From: Hypholoma sublateritium FD-334 SS-4
Lineage: Eukaryota; Basidiomycota; Agaricomycetes; Agaricales; Strophariaceae
Direction of reading: 5' to 3'
NCBI GenBank assembly: GCA_000827495.1
Contig: KN817545.1
Location: 9,113-73,112 of the forward strand
Length of the DNA stretch: 64,000 nucleotides
The translations under genes were made by a program, and so were the position numbers. Position 1 is the stretch's first letter. Each line of letters opens with the position of its first letter. The notes below the pieces were generated by a model that was given only the letters and a program-made list of their open reading frames with translations, had not been told where the DNA came from and did not search any database. Below, piece by piece: positions 10,421 through 25,676 of this stretch.

Positions 10421-11406
10421 CTACATCATCGATCAGTGCTCAGCATTTGGAGTCCGGTTTCTTTTTTCGAGCGTGCACTGCGCATACGAGCTGACCTGCG
10501 ACCGTCCATGTCGCTGTGTTCCCTCTGAATACAAACTCAACCTCTGTTGTCAGGTACTTACGGCCCCAGACTCCACCTCAGCACCTCGCGCTCGCATTCG
10601 GCCCTCCTCGTTATCTGCCATCCCTGCCTTAACGTTATCCCCATCGCGGATGACTCGGACGGCCCTTTCTGCGCTGTTCGAGACACTGGCGACTTTCTGC
10701 TAGGTTTGCGTCCGCGATCCGTATCCTGCATGCAGTTGGACCTGGAATGCGCGCCACGCGAATCAAATTCCTCCACGCAGCCTCATCGCGAACGCGGACA
10801 CCACCGCGCTCAAGCTCAAGATCATGATGGGCACCGGATCGGCGTCGTTCCGCTCGCGTCCGACCACCACACCAAGACCCCGGCCTCTCCGCCGCTCTCT
10901 TTAGCCTGTCCGCCGCACCGCTCAGTGCTGCACCGCCCGCTCGGCGCTCGCGCTCAGCACGTCACGCGTCGCAGCGATGATCGACCACATCGACACGCAG
11001 CCGGAGGCGGTTTTCTGATGGTGGAGGGCACCGCCTAAGGCAGGGAAGAGGGCGTCGACGGGGGCAAGGACTGCGAAGTTCGGGACCTACTAGAGCGAGG
11101 CGCTTGGGGTGAGTGGGATCTTCCGGTCACTTGGCGGCCTGGTCGCCTCGCAGGTGGGCGCGTATGCCGGACGTGCGGGCGTGCGCAGGTCCGGCGTGTG
11201 TAAAAATTAATTTCGGTGATCCCCCCACTCGGCGGGGGGCCGCCTTCGAAGGTTCGACCGACCGGCGCGAGTACTTAAGCTGGCCGTCGGCGCCCACAGC
11301 ACGGCCCAGGCATCGCCCTATCTAATGCGAATGCCACACTTCACATCATCGCTGGCTGCTTCCTACCGCCACCCAGATCACACGGACTGACGACCTGTAA
11401 TACCCA
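10421..11406. other. Upstream region of the HET pseudo-leader
   Basis: GC-rich, with no supported gene. It runs straight into the leader start at 11407 and presumably represents the old promoter and 5' UTR of the third HET copy. Confidence 0.5.
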
Positions 11407-11817
11407 ATGTTGACGAGACTCAGTGAGTGGATCTCTATCGAGACTCTGGAGGCACTCTAATTGATGTCAATTTCACCAATCTTCACCAATCACCCGCGCA
11501 TTCACAGCAGGAAAAGGTGTGCGCTTACCTAGACAGCCACCGGTTAATTCATGCGATAACGACTCGCTGCGGTGGCTGCAGCTGCCCCAGATTCGAACGC
11601 AGCCTCAGACACTGTTGCTAAAGAGCTCTTGAGCGCCCTTGTCGCGTTCTTGCAGCCGGTCATCCGAGGGTATGCTCAGGCTTCTCCAGGTAAGATGTTG
11701 TATAGTATTGCAGTGTCAGCGGTGGTTGATTTTACGCTCATCGAACGTGCTGTAGACCGTACTGGTACCGAAGTGATAAATGGATCGGAAGGCAGAAATC
11801 TGCTGTCTGCCAACGCA
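11407..11817 (+). pseudogene. Truncated 5' leader of a third HET gene
   Basis: Reproduces the first exons of the HET genes on the plus strand: a 16-nt exon 1 (11407-11422, M-L-T-R-L then GTGAGT), exon 2 (about 11499-11689) with LLSALVAFLQPVIRGYA, and the start of exon 3 (from 11756, DRTGTEVINGSEGRNLLSA). A frame change inside exon 2 separates the splice-compatible 5' part from the LLSAL part. Exon 3 stops matching at about 11813-11820, where it abuts the stop codon of the minus-strand HET gene 2. It therefore has no HET domain and is a relic created by rearrangement. Confidence 0.85.
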
Positions 11818-11820
11818 GAA

Positions 11821-14147
11821 TTACAAATACAACGAAACAAGTTGCATTCCGTGTTTTTCCACCTCATCTTTATGGATTTTGAAACCCTTCTTGGATTTCA
11901 GCAGGAAATTTGCCGGTGCGCCAGCCCTTATCTCCACACTTCCGGGTGGAGAGAATATTCCCGACTGGAGGCCATCCCAGGATATATCCAGTGCGAAACA
12001 CTGTTCGGGAAGAAGAATGTGGCCGGAGGTGTCGACACCGAAGTTGACTATTGCCAGCATGCATATTGCCAGCGCTCCGTCGGGTAATGCAACAGGCCTC
12101 GTGGCACGCAGATTGGTGATGTCTCCTGCGTATAATTTGCTGTCCAGTAAGAGAATGTTAATCACTCGCTTTGTACCTGCTCGGGAGATATATGTGAATG
12201 ATGTCTTCCCATAAAGGTCACCTTTCGGCACATATTTACGATCGTCCACCGCGTCTGTTGCCAGCCCAGGCGTAAGAAGGATTGGGATGCGCACGCCCAA
12301 GTTAGTCAGGATGATTGGATCGAGAGGCTGGAGGTTATCCAGCCTTGTGCCTCCATTGGGATCATCATGCCATGCACTCCGGTAATTGTACGACTCCAGC
12401 GACGACGGGAGGAGCCTGTCCCCGTAATCATAAGTGCGGTTGAACAGATCTATGACATTTTTTTTAGTTTTAAGAAGCTCGCGCACCAGGCGCAAGAATG
12501 CGCGGCTGGAACCTTCGCCGTAGGCAATTGATATGTCGACGTCAAGAATTCCCATGAGGGAGTATGATGTGTCTTCTTCACGCGTAACCTGTCGCCCGCA
12601 CGCCAGCTGCATTCTCCGCGAAAATGGGATTTTTTCGATGGCGCCGGTCCAGCTTAGGTCTAGTTCTTTACTGGTAATGCCGGTTGCTTTTTGGATGGCT
12701 GTTTGGATCTCTACGTCGTTACTAGAGCCCATCCGTTTCCAATTACCGTTGTAGAATATGCTGAGTGAAGGCGCCAGCAGCTCCTGCAAGGTCCAGCCGC
12801 GAGTAAACCAAGAGTCGTGGTGTGCGTCGGAGATATTGGTAGTTTCTGAAAGATATGTAATGCAGGCGGAAGCACCGCGATACCAGCTGTACATTGATCT
12901 GATGGACTCATCCAGCTCCGAACTGCTGTCTTTGTTGATACAGACAGTGTCGATCCAGCCTAGTGTCACATTGTGGTTCCACGCAGCGACCTCGCAAAAC
13001 TTGACGATCTTTGTGTTTCCCCGCGGATTGTGCTCGCGCGTGGCCCAATCCTGGAAGGTGATGTCGCCAGGGATATCTCGCATCCAAGTGTGCGATAGAA
13101 TGGCGTAGTTCACGCTCTTCTCGATGACTTTTCGCAGCAGTTCATTCATCTTGTTATGACGGTACCGCATCGACGTGATCACGACGTCGACATCGTTCAA
13201 AGCTTCAGCTGCCGCCCATGCTGATTGGAACTTGGGCTCCGCCGTTTTGGCGAGCACACCGGGGAGTATCCGCGCAGTTATTTTATTGCGTCCGATGAGC
13301 TGGATGTCAGATCCAGATTTGTCGAATGCCAGAAGGCGGATAGGCATCTTGTTGAAAACATGGGCACGGACCGCGCTCAACGTCATAGTTTCCAGTTCGC
13401 TCCGTGGGACCGCTGTATTTTATAAGTCAAAAAGATTAGTGAGATCGATTCCAGTCAAATACGTAGAATAACACGCACTTTTGGGAATACCCGGGGGTAC
13501 CTTACTTATCTTATTGTCGACTCCTTCGGCTGGGGCAGGTTCCTCTAGAAATCCAGATGTTTGAGTATTTCGACGTCCATTTGAATTTTTTGAGGATTTC
13601 ACCTCGCTTTTTATCTTCCCCCAGAGTGGAATTCACAGTCGCTGTGACAAATTCTGTCAAGGCGGACAACAGAGCTGTACCCTCCAACCCATTTATCAAC
13701 TCGGCTTCAATGCGGTCTGCAGGCCAATCAGCGCACAATGAACCGCCAATGATGGAATATTATACCATTTTTATCGCTATCCTTGGATAACGCTGCATAA
13801 TGACCAATAGCAACAACTTTTCAGGTCCTTGAAGAAATGGTGCTAGTCATCTGCTCACCGGGCCCGGGCGAAGCAACATATTTTTGGATAACTGGTTGCA
13901 TGAATGCTACAAGGGCACTCAGCAGGTCTGTTACGCCCATATCTGAATGTGAATTCGACTCTGGCGCGGCTGTTCCCATCGTTATGGATAGTTTGCGTGA
14001 GAATCGTGCTGATCCGGGCTTGGATGAGTGCTCACTGCTTTTTCTTGCTACAGTGCAAATGCGCCGATGATTGGTCAATGATTGGTGAAATTGAATTGCT
14101 CACTCTATAGTACTGATAAAATTGTACTCACTCGAGCGTGTGGACAT
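11821..14147 (-). CDS. HET-domain protein 2 (heterokaryon incompatibility family)
   Basis: Minus-strand model 14147-14132, 14047-13859, 13716-13603, 13544-13479 and 13412-11821 gives 658 codons, again with four phase-1 introns. Exon 3 is 114 nt in both paralogues. The leader carries TDLLSALVAFMQPVIQKYV and TALLSALTEF. The HET domain shows NYAILSHTWMRDIPGDI, LGWIDTVCINKDSSSE, ACITYLSET and WFTRGWTLQELLAPS, then REEDTSYSLMGILDVDISIAYGEG. It is a close paralogue of HET gene 1, and the two ends KHGMQLVSLYL and EHGMKLVSLYL match. Homology ends exactly at the TAA; beyond it lies the antisense pseudo-leader, so the native 3' UTR is missing. Probable role: non-self recognition and cell death; the ligand is unknown. 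Confidence 0.87.
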
Positions 14148-14679
14148 CGAATGTAACAGATATTCAGTCCGTGCGATATGGATGATGATACTAGGAAAGT
14201 GCAGCCAGCAAGGAAATACTTGCTGCAAGCCTGACAATTTCGGGCCGGTTGTGATTCCATGGCGAAAGCACGCATCCGCAACTCTTTCTTCGCGTTCCTT
14301 TCTTCCTCCCCCATCTCGTACAGCCACAAACGCCGTGCTAGTACCAGCGGCGCAGCAACATGTCAGAGCCTATTCAGAACCTTTTCTTTTCCTGCCCACC
14401 CTGAGTTTTCACGACTTGGGGTTTCTTTTCTGTTTAATGGTAACTGATGTGTGTTTCCTTTCAAGACATCCGAACTTGAATTGACGCGCCAGTGCCTCTT
14501 TCTCTGCCAGTGTTGATAGGGAATTTTTGAAGCGCAGGCCCGGGGAATGAATCTACGTGTTACCTACTGCCGCCGTCCCGATTGCGCATGCTTGGTTTCC
14601 CTGGTAATGGCACTCAGCGATAAACAAATGAGCAATGAGGCAGCCGGGTTCGGCGAAAACCTCCCCTTTATCCTCCTCA
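14148..14679. promoter_or_regulatory. Divergent intergenic region, HET gene 2 / KGD2
   Basis: The 532 bases between two divergent start codons must hold both promoters. The HET-side sequence does not resemble the duplicated blocks upstream of the other HET copies. No TATA box stands out. Confidence 0.4.
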
Positions 14680-16419
14680 ATGCTGTCAAAACATATTATT
14701 GCCGTCGCCCGCGGCCGTGGCGTGTTTCGCCCCCAACAACTGCAGAATGCGGCGAGACTGCTGTGAGCCCTGCGGAACTGGTCTTAGGATGGGACTAATC
14801 GCTTTACGTAGTAACTCTGCTCGGGTCGCGCAGTTCCACTCCACCCATCTTTTGCAAGGTCATTACTTCGCTGTTATCTCGAAGGTTTTCATTGACTCGG
14901 GCCTCCAGAGGAAACTGTCAAAGTTCCCCAAATGGCCGATTCCATAAGCGAGGGTACGCTCAAGTCATGGACAAAACAGGTTGGCGACACCGTGGCTGCC
15001 GACGAGGAAGTCGCGAGCATTGAGACCGACAAGGTCCGTATGCGCTGCGCGCCGTCTCCTCCGGGCTCTCATGGCCGTGTAGATCGACGTCTCGGTGACT
15101 TCGCCTAAATCTGGGACGATAGTCAAGCTGCTTGCGAACGAGGAGGACACCGTGACGCCGGGCCAGGATCTCTTCGTGCTCGAGCCCGGTGAAGTCAGCG
15201 CATGTACGTCATTTCGTTCCGTGATGTTCCTTCTTGGGGTGCTTATCCGGGTCGGCGGCAGCTTCCTCTCCCCCTCCGCCGAAGGAAGAGACACCAGCCG
15301 CGCCGAAGGAGGAGGCCCCGAAATCCAAAGAGCCGGAAGCGCAGCCCGTGAAAGCTGCGTCAAAACCGCCCCCGCCCGCTCCCAAAAAGGAGTCCGCGCC
15401 TAAGGAGACGAAAGAAAGCACTCCCGCCCCAAAGCCCGTCACCGGAAGCCGAAATGAGACCAGGGTCGGTACTGCCTTTTTTAAATACGGCCCGTGTACT
15501 AACTCAACGCGCACAGGTGAAAATGAACCGCATGCGTCTGCGCATCGCGGAACGTCTCAAGCAGTCGCAAAATGCGGCCGCCTCGCTGACGACGTTCAAC
15601 GAGATCGACATGTCCGCGCTGATTGAGATGCGCAAGAAGTACAAGGGGGCCGTCCTGGACGAGCACGGCGTGAAGCTGGGCTTCATGTCGTTCTTCGCAC
15701 GCGCGTCCGCGCTCGCACTGAAGGAAATCCCAGCGGCCAATGCGAGCATCGAGGGCGAGGAGATTGTGTACCGCGACTTTGTCGACCTGAGCGTCGCCGT
15801 CGCTACACCCAAGGGCCTCGTCACGCCCGTCGTGCGCAACGCCGAGGCCATGGGCCTCATCGAGATCGAGCGCGAAATCGCTGCCCTGGGTGCAAAGGTA
15901 CGTGGCACATTAGTACCTCGTGCGCTGCCATCGCTGACCGCTATTTTTAGGCGCGCGCCGGCAAGCTGGGTCTGGAGGACATGGCCGGCGGCACCTTCAC
16001 CATGTGCGTGCATCCGACCCATATTGCATCCCGTATCTAACCTCCCTCTTTCAAAGATCGAATGGCGGCGTCTTTGGCTCGCTGTACGGCACACCCATCA
16101 TCAACTTGCCGCAGGCCGCCGTGCTCGGTGCGTGATGCCTGCTGACAGCGTAGAGGTGTCCTGACCCATGACATCACCCAGGCATGCACGCTATTAACGA
16201 GCGCCCCGTTGCGCTCAACGGGCAGGTTGTTATCCGCCCTATCATGGTCGTCGCGCTCACCTACGACCATCGCCTTCTTGACGGCCGCGAGGCCGTCACG
16301 TTCCTTGGTAAGCACCTCTACCTACACTCGGTCCGGAAAGCGGCTGACTTCATCGCGCCTGCGTAGTGAAAGTGAAGCAATATCTCGAGGACCCTGCGAA
16401 GATGCTCCTTGCGGCTTGA
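14680..16419 (+). CDS. KGD2: 2-oxoglutarate dehydrogenase E2, dihydrolipoyl succinyltransferase
   Basis: Ten-exon model (14680-14762, 14812-14858, 14909-15033, 15083-15203, 15262-15464, 15517-15897, 15951-16003, 16057-16127, 16182-16307, 16367-16419), 420 codons. The N-terminus is a basic, Arg-rich mitochondrial presequence ([16 protein letters not shown], then FHSTHLL). A lipoyl domain follows ([24 protein letters not shown] with lipoyl Lys about 85). Next comes a Pro/Ala/Lys linker without a peripheral-subunit-binding domain, as usual for eukaryotic KGD2. The catalytic domain starts [14 protein letters not shown] and ends with the active-site [12 protein letters not shown] (His about 391, Asp about 395) and [15 protein letters not shown]. 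It transfers succinyl groups to CoA in the TCA cycle. The 5' exons are inferred from branch points and the presequence pattern; the second intron uses a weak GTCATT donor. Confidence 0.95.
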
Positions 16420-16887
16420 ACGCACATGCCGCGCCTTGCTATCTCTCGTCCATTGCTATGCCTTCCAAAGATACTAAACTTAATGTAACGTGGCCCCGTA
16501 TGTGGGACGCGCACGGCCACATAGGTCTAATAAATATCCTGACTTGCCTTGTAGATCTTTTTTCGTCCTGACTACCCTGCTGGGCGGTTCGTATCTGCTT
16601 TTGGTTACAATGTGTACCCTAAATTATATACCCCACCTTGGTGAACGGTATCAAGTACTTTGGAATAAGAGTGGCCGATAAGGAAGGAAATTGCTTTTGC
16701 TATTAGGAATAAAATCAAAGCGTAACATAAGTCTGTCCAATATTTAGTACTTTTTAGAGGAAGGCAGGCGCTCCTCCCAACGCCTCGCGGTGGTATGACA
16801 CATTGCAATAATTAAACTTTGCGCGATTCTCCGCAAAGGCCGACAGGAACGATTTCGAAGAATGCCCACGTAATGTTTTCAGTAAAG
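16420..16887. other. Convergent 3' intergenic region
   Basis: Lies between the stop codons of KGD2 (plus) and the next minus-strand gene. A long, AT-rich stretch (16600-16830) is likely 3' UTR and terminator sequence for both. No gene seen. Confidence 0.5.
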
Positions 16888-17748
16888 TCATGGTTGACTC
16901 CATATTGACTGGTTTATCGTATACGCAGCCAGCACTGCTGCGTGAATCAGGTCGATTGACGCCTCCCGAACGAGTACAGCAGACGCAGGCAGATCCGCCA
17001 GCGCGATCTCCAGCGTAAAGTCGTCCGCGGTCTGATACACAGCGTTGATGGTGAACGAGAACGGCCACTTCGCGAAGAGGTTGGGGTCCGCGTCGCTCGG
17101 GAGGAAGTGCGGCGCCTGGTAGTGGTTGGCCGGCGTGGATAGCTCCTGCGCGACGAGCGTCAGCGCCGACGCGACGCTCTCCGACGGGTCCGTGCTCTGC
17201 GGGTACGCCGCGCGCAAAGTCACCGCCACCGTCGTGGCGCCGTCCTTGCTGCGCACGCGGAACCACTTCTGGCACCCGTAGCGCGTGCGCATGCTGAACG
17301 CGCCCCCGCTGTGCACAAAAATAGGCAGCAAATATCAGCGTCATTCTATTTATAGCGCGGAGCTCCCCAGCTGCACGGCGCGGGCGGGCGGGCGGCGGAC
17401 GCACCTGCGCGGAAAGAGCGCGGTCATGTCGTCGAGGTACGTCGAGAGCGGGATCTGCAGTAGCCCGAGCGACGGCGCGTCGAGCACGGCGCCGCCAAGG
17501 TCCGCCGAGTGCGTGATCTGCGCCCAGCGCTCGCGCGTGTCCGCGTAGCTGAACACCGTCTCGCCCGCGCCGCCGTCCCGTATCTCCAGAAAGCGCACGG
17601 GTGCCGCCGCAGGCGCCTGTGGCGGTACCGCCGCGCGGGTGCGGTAGCAGTGCATCGTGCTGCTCGCCGGCGTGCGCTTGAACTGGAGGAGCAACGGCTC
17701 CGCGGTGGTGGCAGCGGCGTGCAGCGGGCGAGGGGGGCAGCAGGACAT
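16888..17748 (-). CDS. Conserved hypothetical protein, 254 aa
   Basis: Two-exon model 17748-17405 and 17308-16888 with a clean GTGCGT...CACAG intron. The protein starts MSCCPPRPLHAAATT. It contains VRFLEIRDGGAGETVFSYA, DLGGAVLDAPSLGLLQIPL and YLDDMTALFPRS, and after the junction YGCQKWFRVRSKDGATTVAV and PFSFTINAVYQTADDFTLEI. No signal peptide, membrane span or catalytic motif was recognised. Codon use is strongly GC3-biased, like KGD2, which supports a real expressed gene. I do not recognise the family. An upstream ATG (17880) would add a hydrophobic segment, but the sequence from MSCC onward is the part that looks conserved. Confidence 0.7.
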
Positions 17749-18732
17749 GGTGGTTTGCTGCTGGTATGCGGGGTGCCAAGCGGCGGCACCGCAGCACATG
17801 ATCCCTGATATACACATAAGCCCGCTTATGAATTTTTTTCGAATAGCTCCTAATCCTTCCCTAGGGCCTAGGCGGCCCATAATTGAGGCGGCGGCCGAGA
17901 GGCGATGCCCTCCGGAGCCAAAGGCCGACTAAATCGAGCACATAACTCCAAGAACGGACCAAGAACGGACGCAGCTTTGTGCATACGCACTGTTCCTTTG
18001 TGCGTGTTTTATGACAAATGAACACTGCGTTTATAAGCCAGTGCGTCGTATAAGCCGTGTAGTGGTCAGCATATTCGAAAAGTCGATCTACCGGGATCCG
18101 TAAAGCGGGATAAGGAGTTCAAGTGTGAAATAAAGTAGTGACTCGAGCCAAAGCTCGGTCAGGAATCCACTGCAAAATTGTATTTTTCAGGAACTTGGTA
18201 GGACCAAGTAAGCCAGTTATAGTTACTAATGTTTTCTTGCTTACAGATCCTGTATAGACATTCCTTCGCAATGCTTCAGAGGTTGTACAAGCCGCTCCCA
18301 AAGGCCCGGAACTATTAGGTGACTAGTACGGGAAGCTACATACAGATGGGGCAATTGTTATACTTTATTTAGGCCGCGCCTCGTCAAAGAATCGTGCATT
18401 ATTAAATAACTTCTGTATTCATAGTTGTATCCATTCCAAGGGTCAAGAATAAGTAAGTCAGTAACAACGAAACAAATTTCAAGGACTAGTGTGTTTCAAT
18501 GCGCACCCATTACTGGTACAGTCTGAGTACAAGAACGCGGATCAAATGGCGACAAAGGGCAATAATGTCAATGAGATAAGATTAGCCGGTGGACTAAAGG
18601 TGTTTGTTATGTACCATGATTATTCTTATACTAATAGTGAGTACTCAGACCCAAGCGCTTGCCACTCCCTCTTCTTTTCTCCCGTCTCCTTCTCTCACCG
18701 GTGAGCGAAAGGACAGACACGCCGTCGAAGCA
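17749..18732. other. Intergenic between divergent genes
   Basis: No supported gene. A GC-rich shoulder near 17850-17930 passes into AT-rich DNA to 18730. Confidence 0.5.
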
Positions 18733-19583
18733 ATGCATTATGTGCAAATTATTTCTTTCGCCAGCACTGATGAATTCCTTACTACCGATCACTTGAAACG
18801 ACCCGCGGTGGAGTTCCTTAGCAGAATGAATGGATGTTTAGGGTATGTGGCATATCATGAGTTCAAAACTCTGGATTTTATGATAGAAACACACAGCGTA
18901 TGGTACGGACGTGCCGTCTACAATGGCAATCATGCAGTCATCGTATGTTGTGAGTGGCACTCTAAAATCAACGGTCATTGCTACATTTGTAACGCAACAA
19001 TACAATTTCTGCCAGACTGGCAAAGGCGCAAGGCGAAGATTGAAATGGAAATGCACAAGCACTATCCGAAGTTCCTCGCTTCTCTCCCGACTCCAATGCT
19101 TGATTCCGTTCGGAACGAAATTATCGCCTTCAGAGAATTTCCTGAGGCTGCTCTTAACGCACCAGTAACAACAATCACGAATCATCGGCTAAAGGAAAAA
19201 CCACCCAAACAGAATGTAGACACCATATTCAAACAGGGAGACCCGCTCGACCTGGCCTTGGATAGGATATCTCGCACTGACCTACCTTCCCCCATTTTCT
19301 GGGGCCTGATCGGCGACGGGTCGGAGGAACGGCTTACGATGGTGGGGCGGCATTCCTTTAGCGTATGTACCCCGTCTTCCGGGTGTGGAAACGACTTACA
19401 TGAAAGCACGACGCACTGTAGCATTATAGAACCTATCACGAAACTGTTACGAAGACGCTGGTCGAGACATTGGCCAACAATGCAGTGGCCGTGGAAAAAC
19501 ACCTGTCCACAATCGTCGAGACCGAAACCTTGCATGTGGCGTTGGTCCAGATATGCTTCGTGAAGTCAACGATCACAACTTAG
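18733..19583 (+). CDS. ABM-like (dimeric alpha-beta barrel) hypothetical protein
   Basis: Two-exon model 18733-19362 and 19422-19583 with a GTATGT...CTGTAG intron, 263 codons. The N-terminal part (MHYVQIISFASTDEF, then LSRMNGCLGYVAYHEF and AVIVCCEWHS) has the strand-helix-strand pattern of an antibiotic-biosynthesis-monooxygenase domain. A second similar module appears near the C-terminus (FWGLIGDGSEERLTMVGRHS joined to HYRTYHETV and TLHVALVQICF). Two-module ABM proteins of this length are common in basidiomycetes and mostly uncharacterised. Family assignment is by pattern only. Additional introns in exon 1 cannot be excluded around residues 75-90, where the sequence fits the fold poorly. Confidence 0.5.
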
Positions 19584-21409
19584 GGGTTTTGAAGGTTTGT
19601 GGGTCCTGATGCAGATGACTGAAGCTCTTTGTTTGCGGTATTTTATTTGTTACGGGTGTACACACATACATACTACTTATCTGCCAGAAGCTTCAAGCTA
19701 TATAATTGAGTGTAGTAACAAGAGTATATATGATCACAAGCAGTACTATTTTTCTGCAGAGCTGAATCGAAGCACTGGCTTATCAGCATGCTACCAATTT
19801 ATCTTCCGCTGGATCCCGGATTATCTGTACTCTCCCAAGGGCCGGTTCCTTTGCAGCCGAAGAATTCAGTTCAACGATGCCGGCATTTTTAATTAAACTA
19901 CCGAACCATTACAGACTCTTGTCATGAGTTGCCGGCTAGAAGTGGAGTGCTATTAATGTCATTGGTCAGTGGTGCTCACTCTGCAACGCGTTTATCGTGC
20001 GGTGCGGTCCACCTACTAAGTGCAGACCAACAAATTACCCTTTGCTACTCCTTACATCTAACTCACCATTTTTGCCTCGATTCTTTGAACTTATGGTAGG
20101 ATCATACACCCGCTCTGTATGATCGTATCCGTAAAGGGTCAGGCCAAGATAAGCTATGGAGTAATTATTCGCTCTCATGAATGACTATGCACTAAAAATA
20201 TGGCCAGGAAAGATCCTGAAGGTATTCGACGTGTGTACGGTTTCCTGATGAATTATCGAAGCATTGAGTCTGCTCGGATACTACAAAGCACTGATGGAAA
20301 TTTCTGGATGAAAGAATACTTCAAACGCGAAGAGGCTGCATTTTACGGGACATCTTCCACGGAGGGGGTGGAGGGGGTTTCTGGGTGGAGGGGGTTTCTA
20401 AAATTCGCAGAGTTAAAGGGATGCCAGCAAGATATATATCAGTTGTTTCATGAGAGTCTATGTGGGTATTTAACATTTAGCATTAAGAATCGTGTGGCCG
20501 TTGAATATCCTTGGTATGAGCGAGAAACCCGCTCCCCTCAAGGCCGTATCTTCGGGCTGTTTCCAATGCTCCGCTCCTGTTCCCCCATTTTATCAGAGAA
20601 CGTAGAATTCCTCCAGTCATATGCTTGCTCCCGCTGAGCGCTTCTTGCTCTTCTTCGAAACACGCCCCCAAATGCGGATACCGGTTGCACTGTTTATGTA
20701 CACTGTACAGTGGGCAGCTGGCGAAATGGGGTGATGTCGTTGGAAGCTCCCGGCCAACCCGACACCCAGCTAGACGATCCCCCGCGGAGCATCGCACCGC
20801 GCAATAGGTACAGTAGCATCCTCGGACAGATAGGAAGCAACCGTGAAACCCGAGATACAGTGTAGTCTTGGGACTTCTGATATGATAGTTGCGAGCATGG
20901 TGCTGTGGAAGCATGCCTGCGCGAAGGAGATAATTAACAGATATATCATGCCATCTGTTCGCATACAAATAGACGTCTGCCAGTGGCAGACATTCGATGG
21001 CCGGCGTGCAGCTGTACTTAGCTTTACTTTCTATCATGAGATGATCAGTCATGTCTATAATTGGGGCATCCTCTGTTGAGCCTTGCCACGCACATTCTTA
21101 GACTTTTATAATGAAGGGGGATCCTAACGATGATGGGAACTCGATCATTAGAATCTACAGGATTGCGATGCGCGATTCAGTAAGTATAGACCACATAGAC
21201 ATGATAGTGCATCTTCCTTTCGCAGCGTGCCAAAAACTATGCCACAGTGGGATTGCGTATACGGGTGGCATTTGAATGAGCTGCGGTCGTCAGGGAACGC
21301 GGACGCCGCCAATGGGGTGCCCGGGGATGAAAAAGGTGGCGCAGGTACCCGACGGCGCCTCCCTGCGAGGGTGAAGCCATATCAGGACCCATACCACCGT
21401 GCGGGTGCC
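19584..21409. other. Intergenic, weak ORF only
   Basis: An open frame at 20200-20637 has poor codon structure and includes a G-rich direct repeat (GGAGGGGGTTTCT repeated at about 20368-20400), so I do not call it a gene. The rest shows no domain-bearing frame on either strand. The 3' UTR of the minus-strand F-box gene must lie at the right end. Confidence 0.45.
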
Positions 21410-22815
21410 TCAGAACGCACACGCCCTGCGCTGGGTCACGCTCAGATCTTTCCCGCGCAGGCTGGGTAGATTGCGCTTGAACGCGGAAAATGACGCGTCC
21501 ACCGTGCGCTGCTGCAGCGGCTGGTTCGTCCACGCAAAAGAGAGCACGACCGCGCGAAGGTGCCTCTGGAACCGGGGGCCGGAGAACACGTCGTTGAGGC
21601 GCTTCCATGCCATGCTCGTTTGGAATGCAGCGTACTTGTCGATACTCGAGGGCATCACGATCGTGAGTTCCTCGATCGTGTTCGTGGGGCCCGTGGACTC
21701 GAGAATCACCATAAGGTTGACCAGCGCCCCGGAAGGAAGCTGCGAGCTGCGCACCACGAGCGAGCGCAGCTTCGGGAAGATACTCAGGTCGATCTGCTCA
21801 AGCGCAGTCAAATCCGCTGCGGGACGTCAGCGTCTGCCTCGATCTCGGGCCGCACGAGAGCGGCGCAACGGATACGGCACTCACCTGTCTCGCGGAACGC
21901 CAGGTCCTCCAACCACCACTCGAGGTGCTCCAGGGTATGGCGCGTCCCCTGCGCGAACTTCCACATGTCCTCCAGCGCCGCCGCGCAGCTGAGGCTCTCC
22001 ACCGTCAGGTGGCGTACACCCGCGAGCGACTCAGGGTGATGCACGAGCCAGTCGAGCGCGTCCATGCCCATTTCGCGGCCAAGACGGAGCCGGCACAGCG
22101 CAGCCTCTTTTATGTCCGCCGGATTCCCAGGCAACAGACGACCTGGTGCAGACCCAGCCCACGCGGATGACGTATTACGCGCTCCGTTGAGGTCGAATCG
22201 CACTTGGGTGAACGCGACATCAGCGCATGGAACGACGAGCGCGAGGAGATCGGCATCGCCCACGCCACGGAGCGCGGCGAGGCGGATGGCGGCATCGGCA
22301 CATGCGGTCCGGCGGAGGAGGTTGTACACCGCGCGCTTAACGCCCGCATCGAAGCTCGCCCAGTCGAGCTCAGCGTCCGAGCGAATCTCGAGTGATTGAA
22401 GATACTCTATCCCCTCCAGGATGCGGGTTAGGGGTGCGGCGACCGTGCGCCATCGCTGCGCGACATCTTCCACATTCGCGCCAGGAGCTTCGAGGGTCAA
22501 ACTGGGGGGGCCGGAGACTTCAAGGAGGACGAGATGCCGAATGGACTTGAGAACGTGAGGGTTGGAGGTGAGGAATTCGGCGAACTCGAGAAAGGAATCG
22601 ACAGCGTCGTGCCCGGCCTGATCGTAGCGGCGGTCTGACGATATAGTGATGCTTATTCGGCGGAAAAGGTGTTTCCTGCAGGATGGATGAAATATTTTCG
22701 ACGCCGCCGAGAGCGCTTTGAGGTTGCGTACATCGCCATCCAGGATGATTTGCTCGAGGATGAGGATGAGGATCTCTACAGGCAACGCAGTCGGAGTATT
22801 CGTAGTTGCGTACAT
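21410..22815 (-). CDS. F-box domain protein
   Basis: Two-exon model 22815-21885 and 21816-21410, 445 codons, with a GTGAGT...CCGCAG intron. The first 50 residues form an F-box: LPVEILILILEQIILDG, then LKALSAASKIFHPSCRKHLF. The rest is Leu-rich with irregular LRR-like segments (SIRHLVLLEV, GVRHLTVESL, FPKLRSLVVRSSQLPS, TIEELTIVMPSS). This is the usual architecture of the large Agaricomycete F-box family. Such proteins link substrates to the SCF ubiquitin ligase via Skp1; the substrate here is unknown. Coding sequence is GC-rich against AT-richer flanks. Confidence 0.85.

Positions 22816-25676
<2,861 letters not shown>

Noticed and set aside
16754..17815. 353-codon minus-strand ORF
   Set aside because: Shadow frame of the two-exon hypothetical gene at 16888-17748; Arg/Ala/Gly-rich and without splice support.
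20200..20637. 145-codon plus-strand ORF
   Set aside because: Contains a G-rich simple repeat, lacks a domain and normal codon bias.
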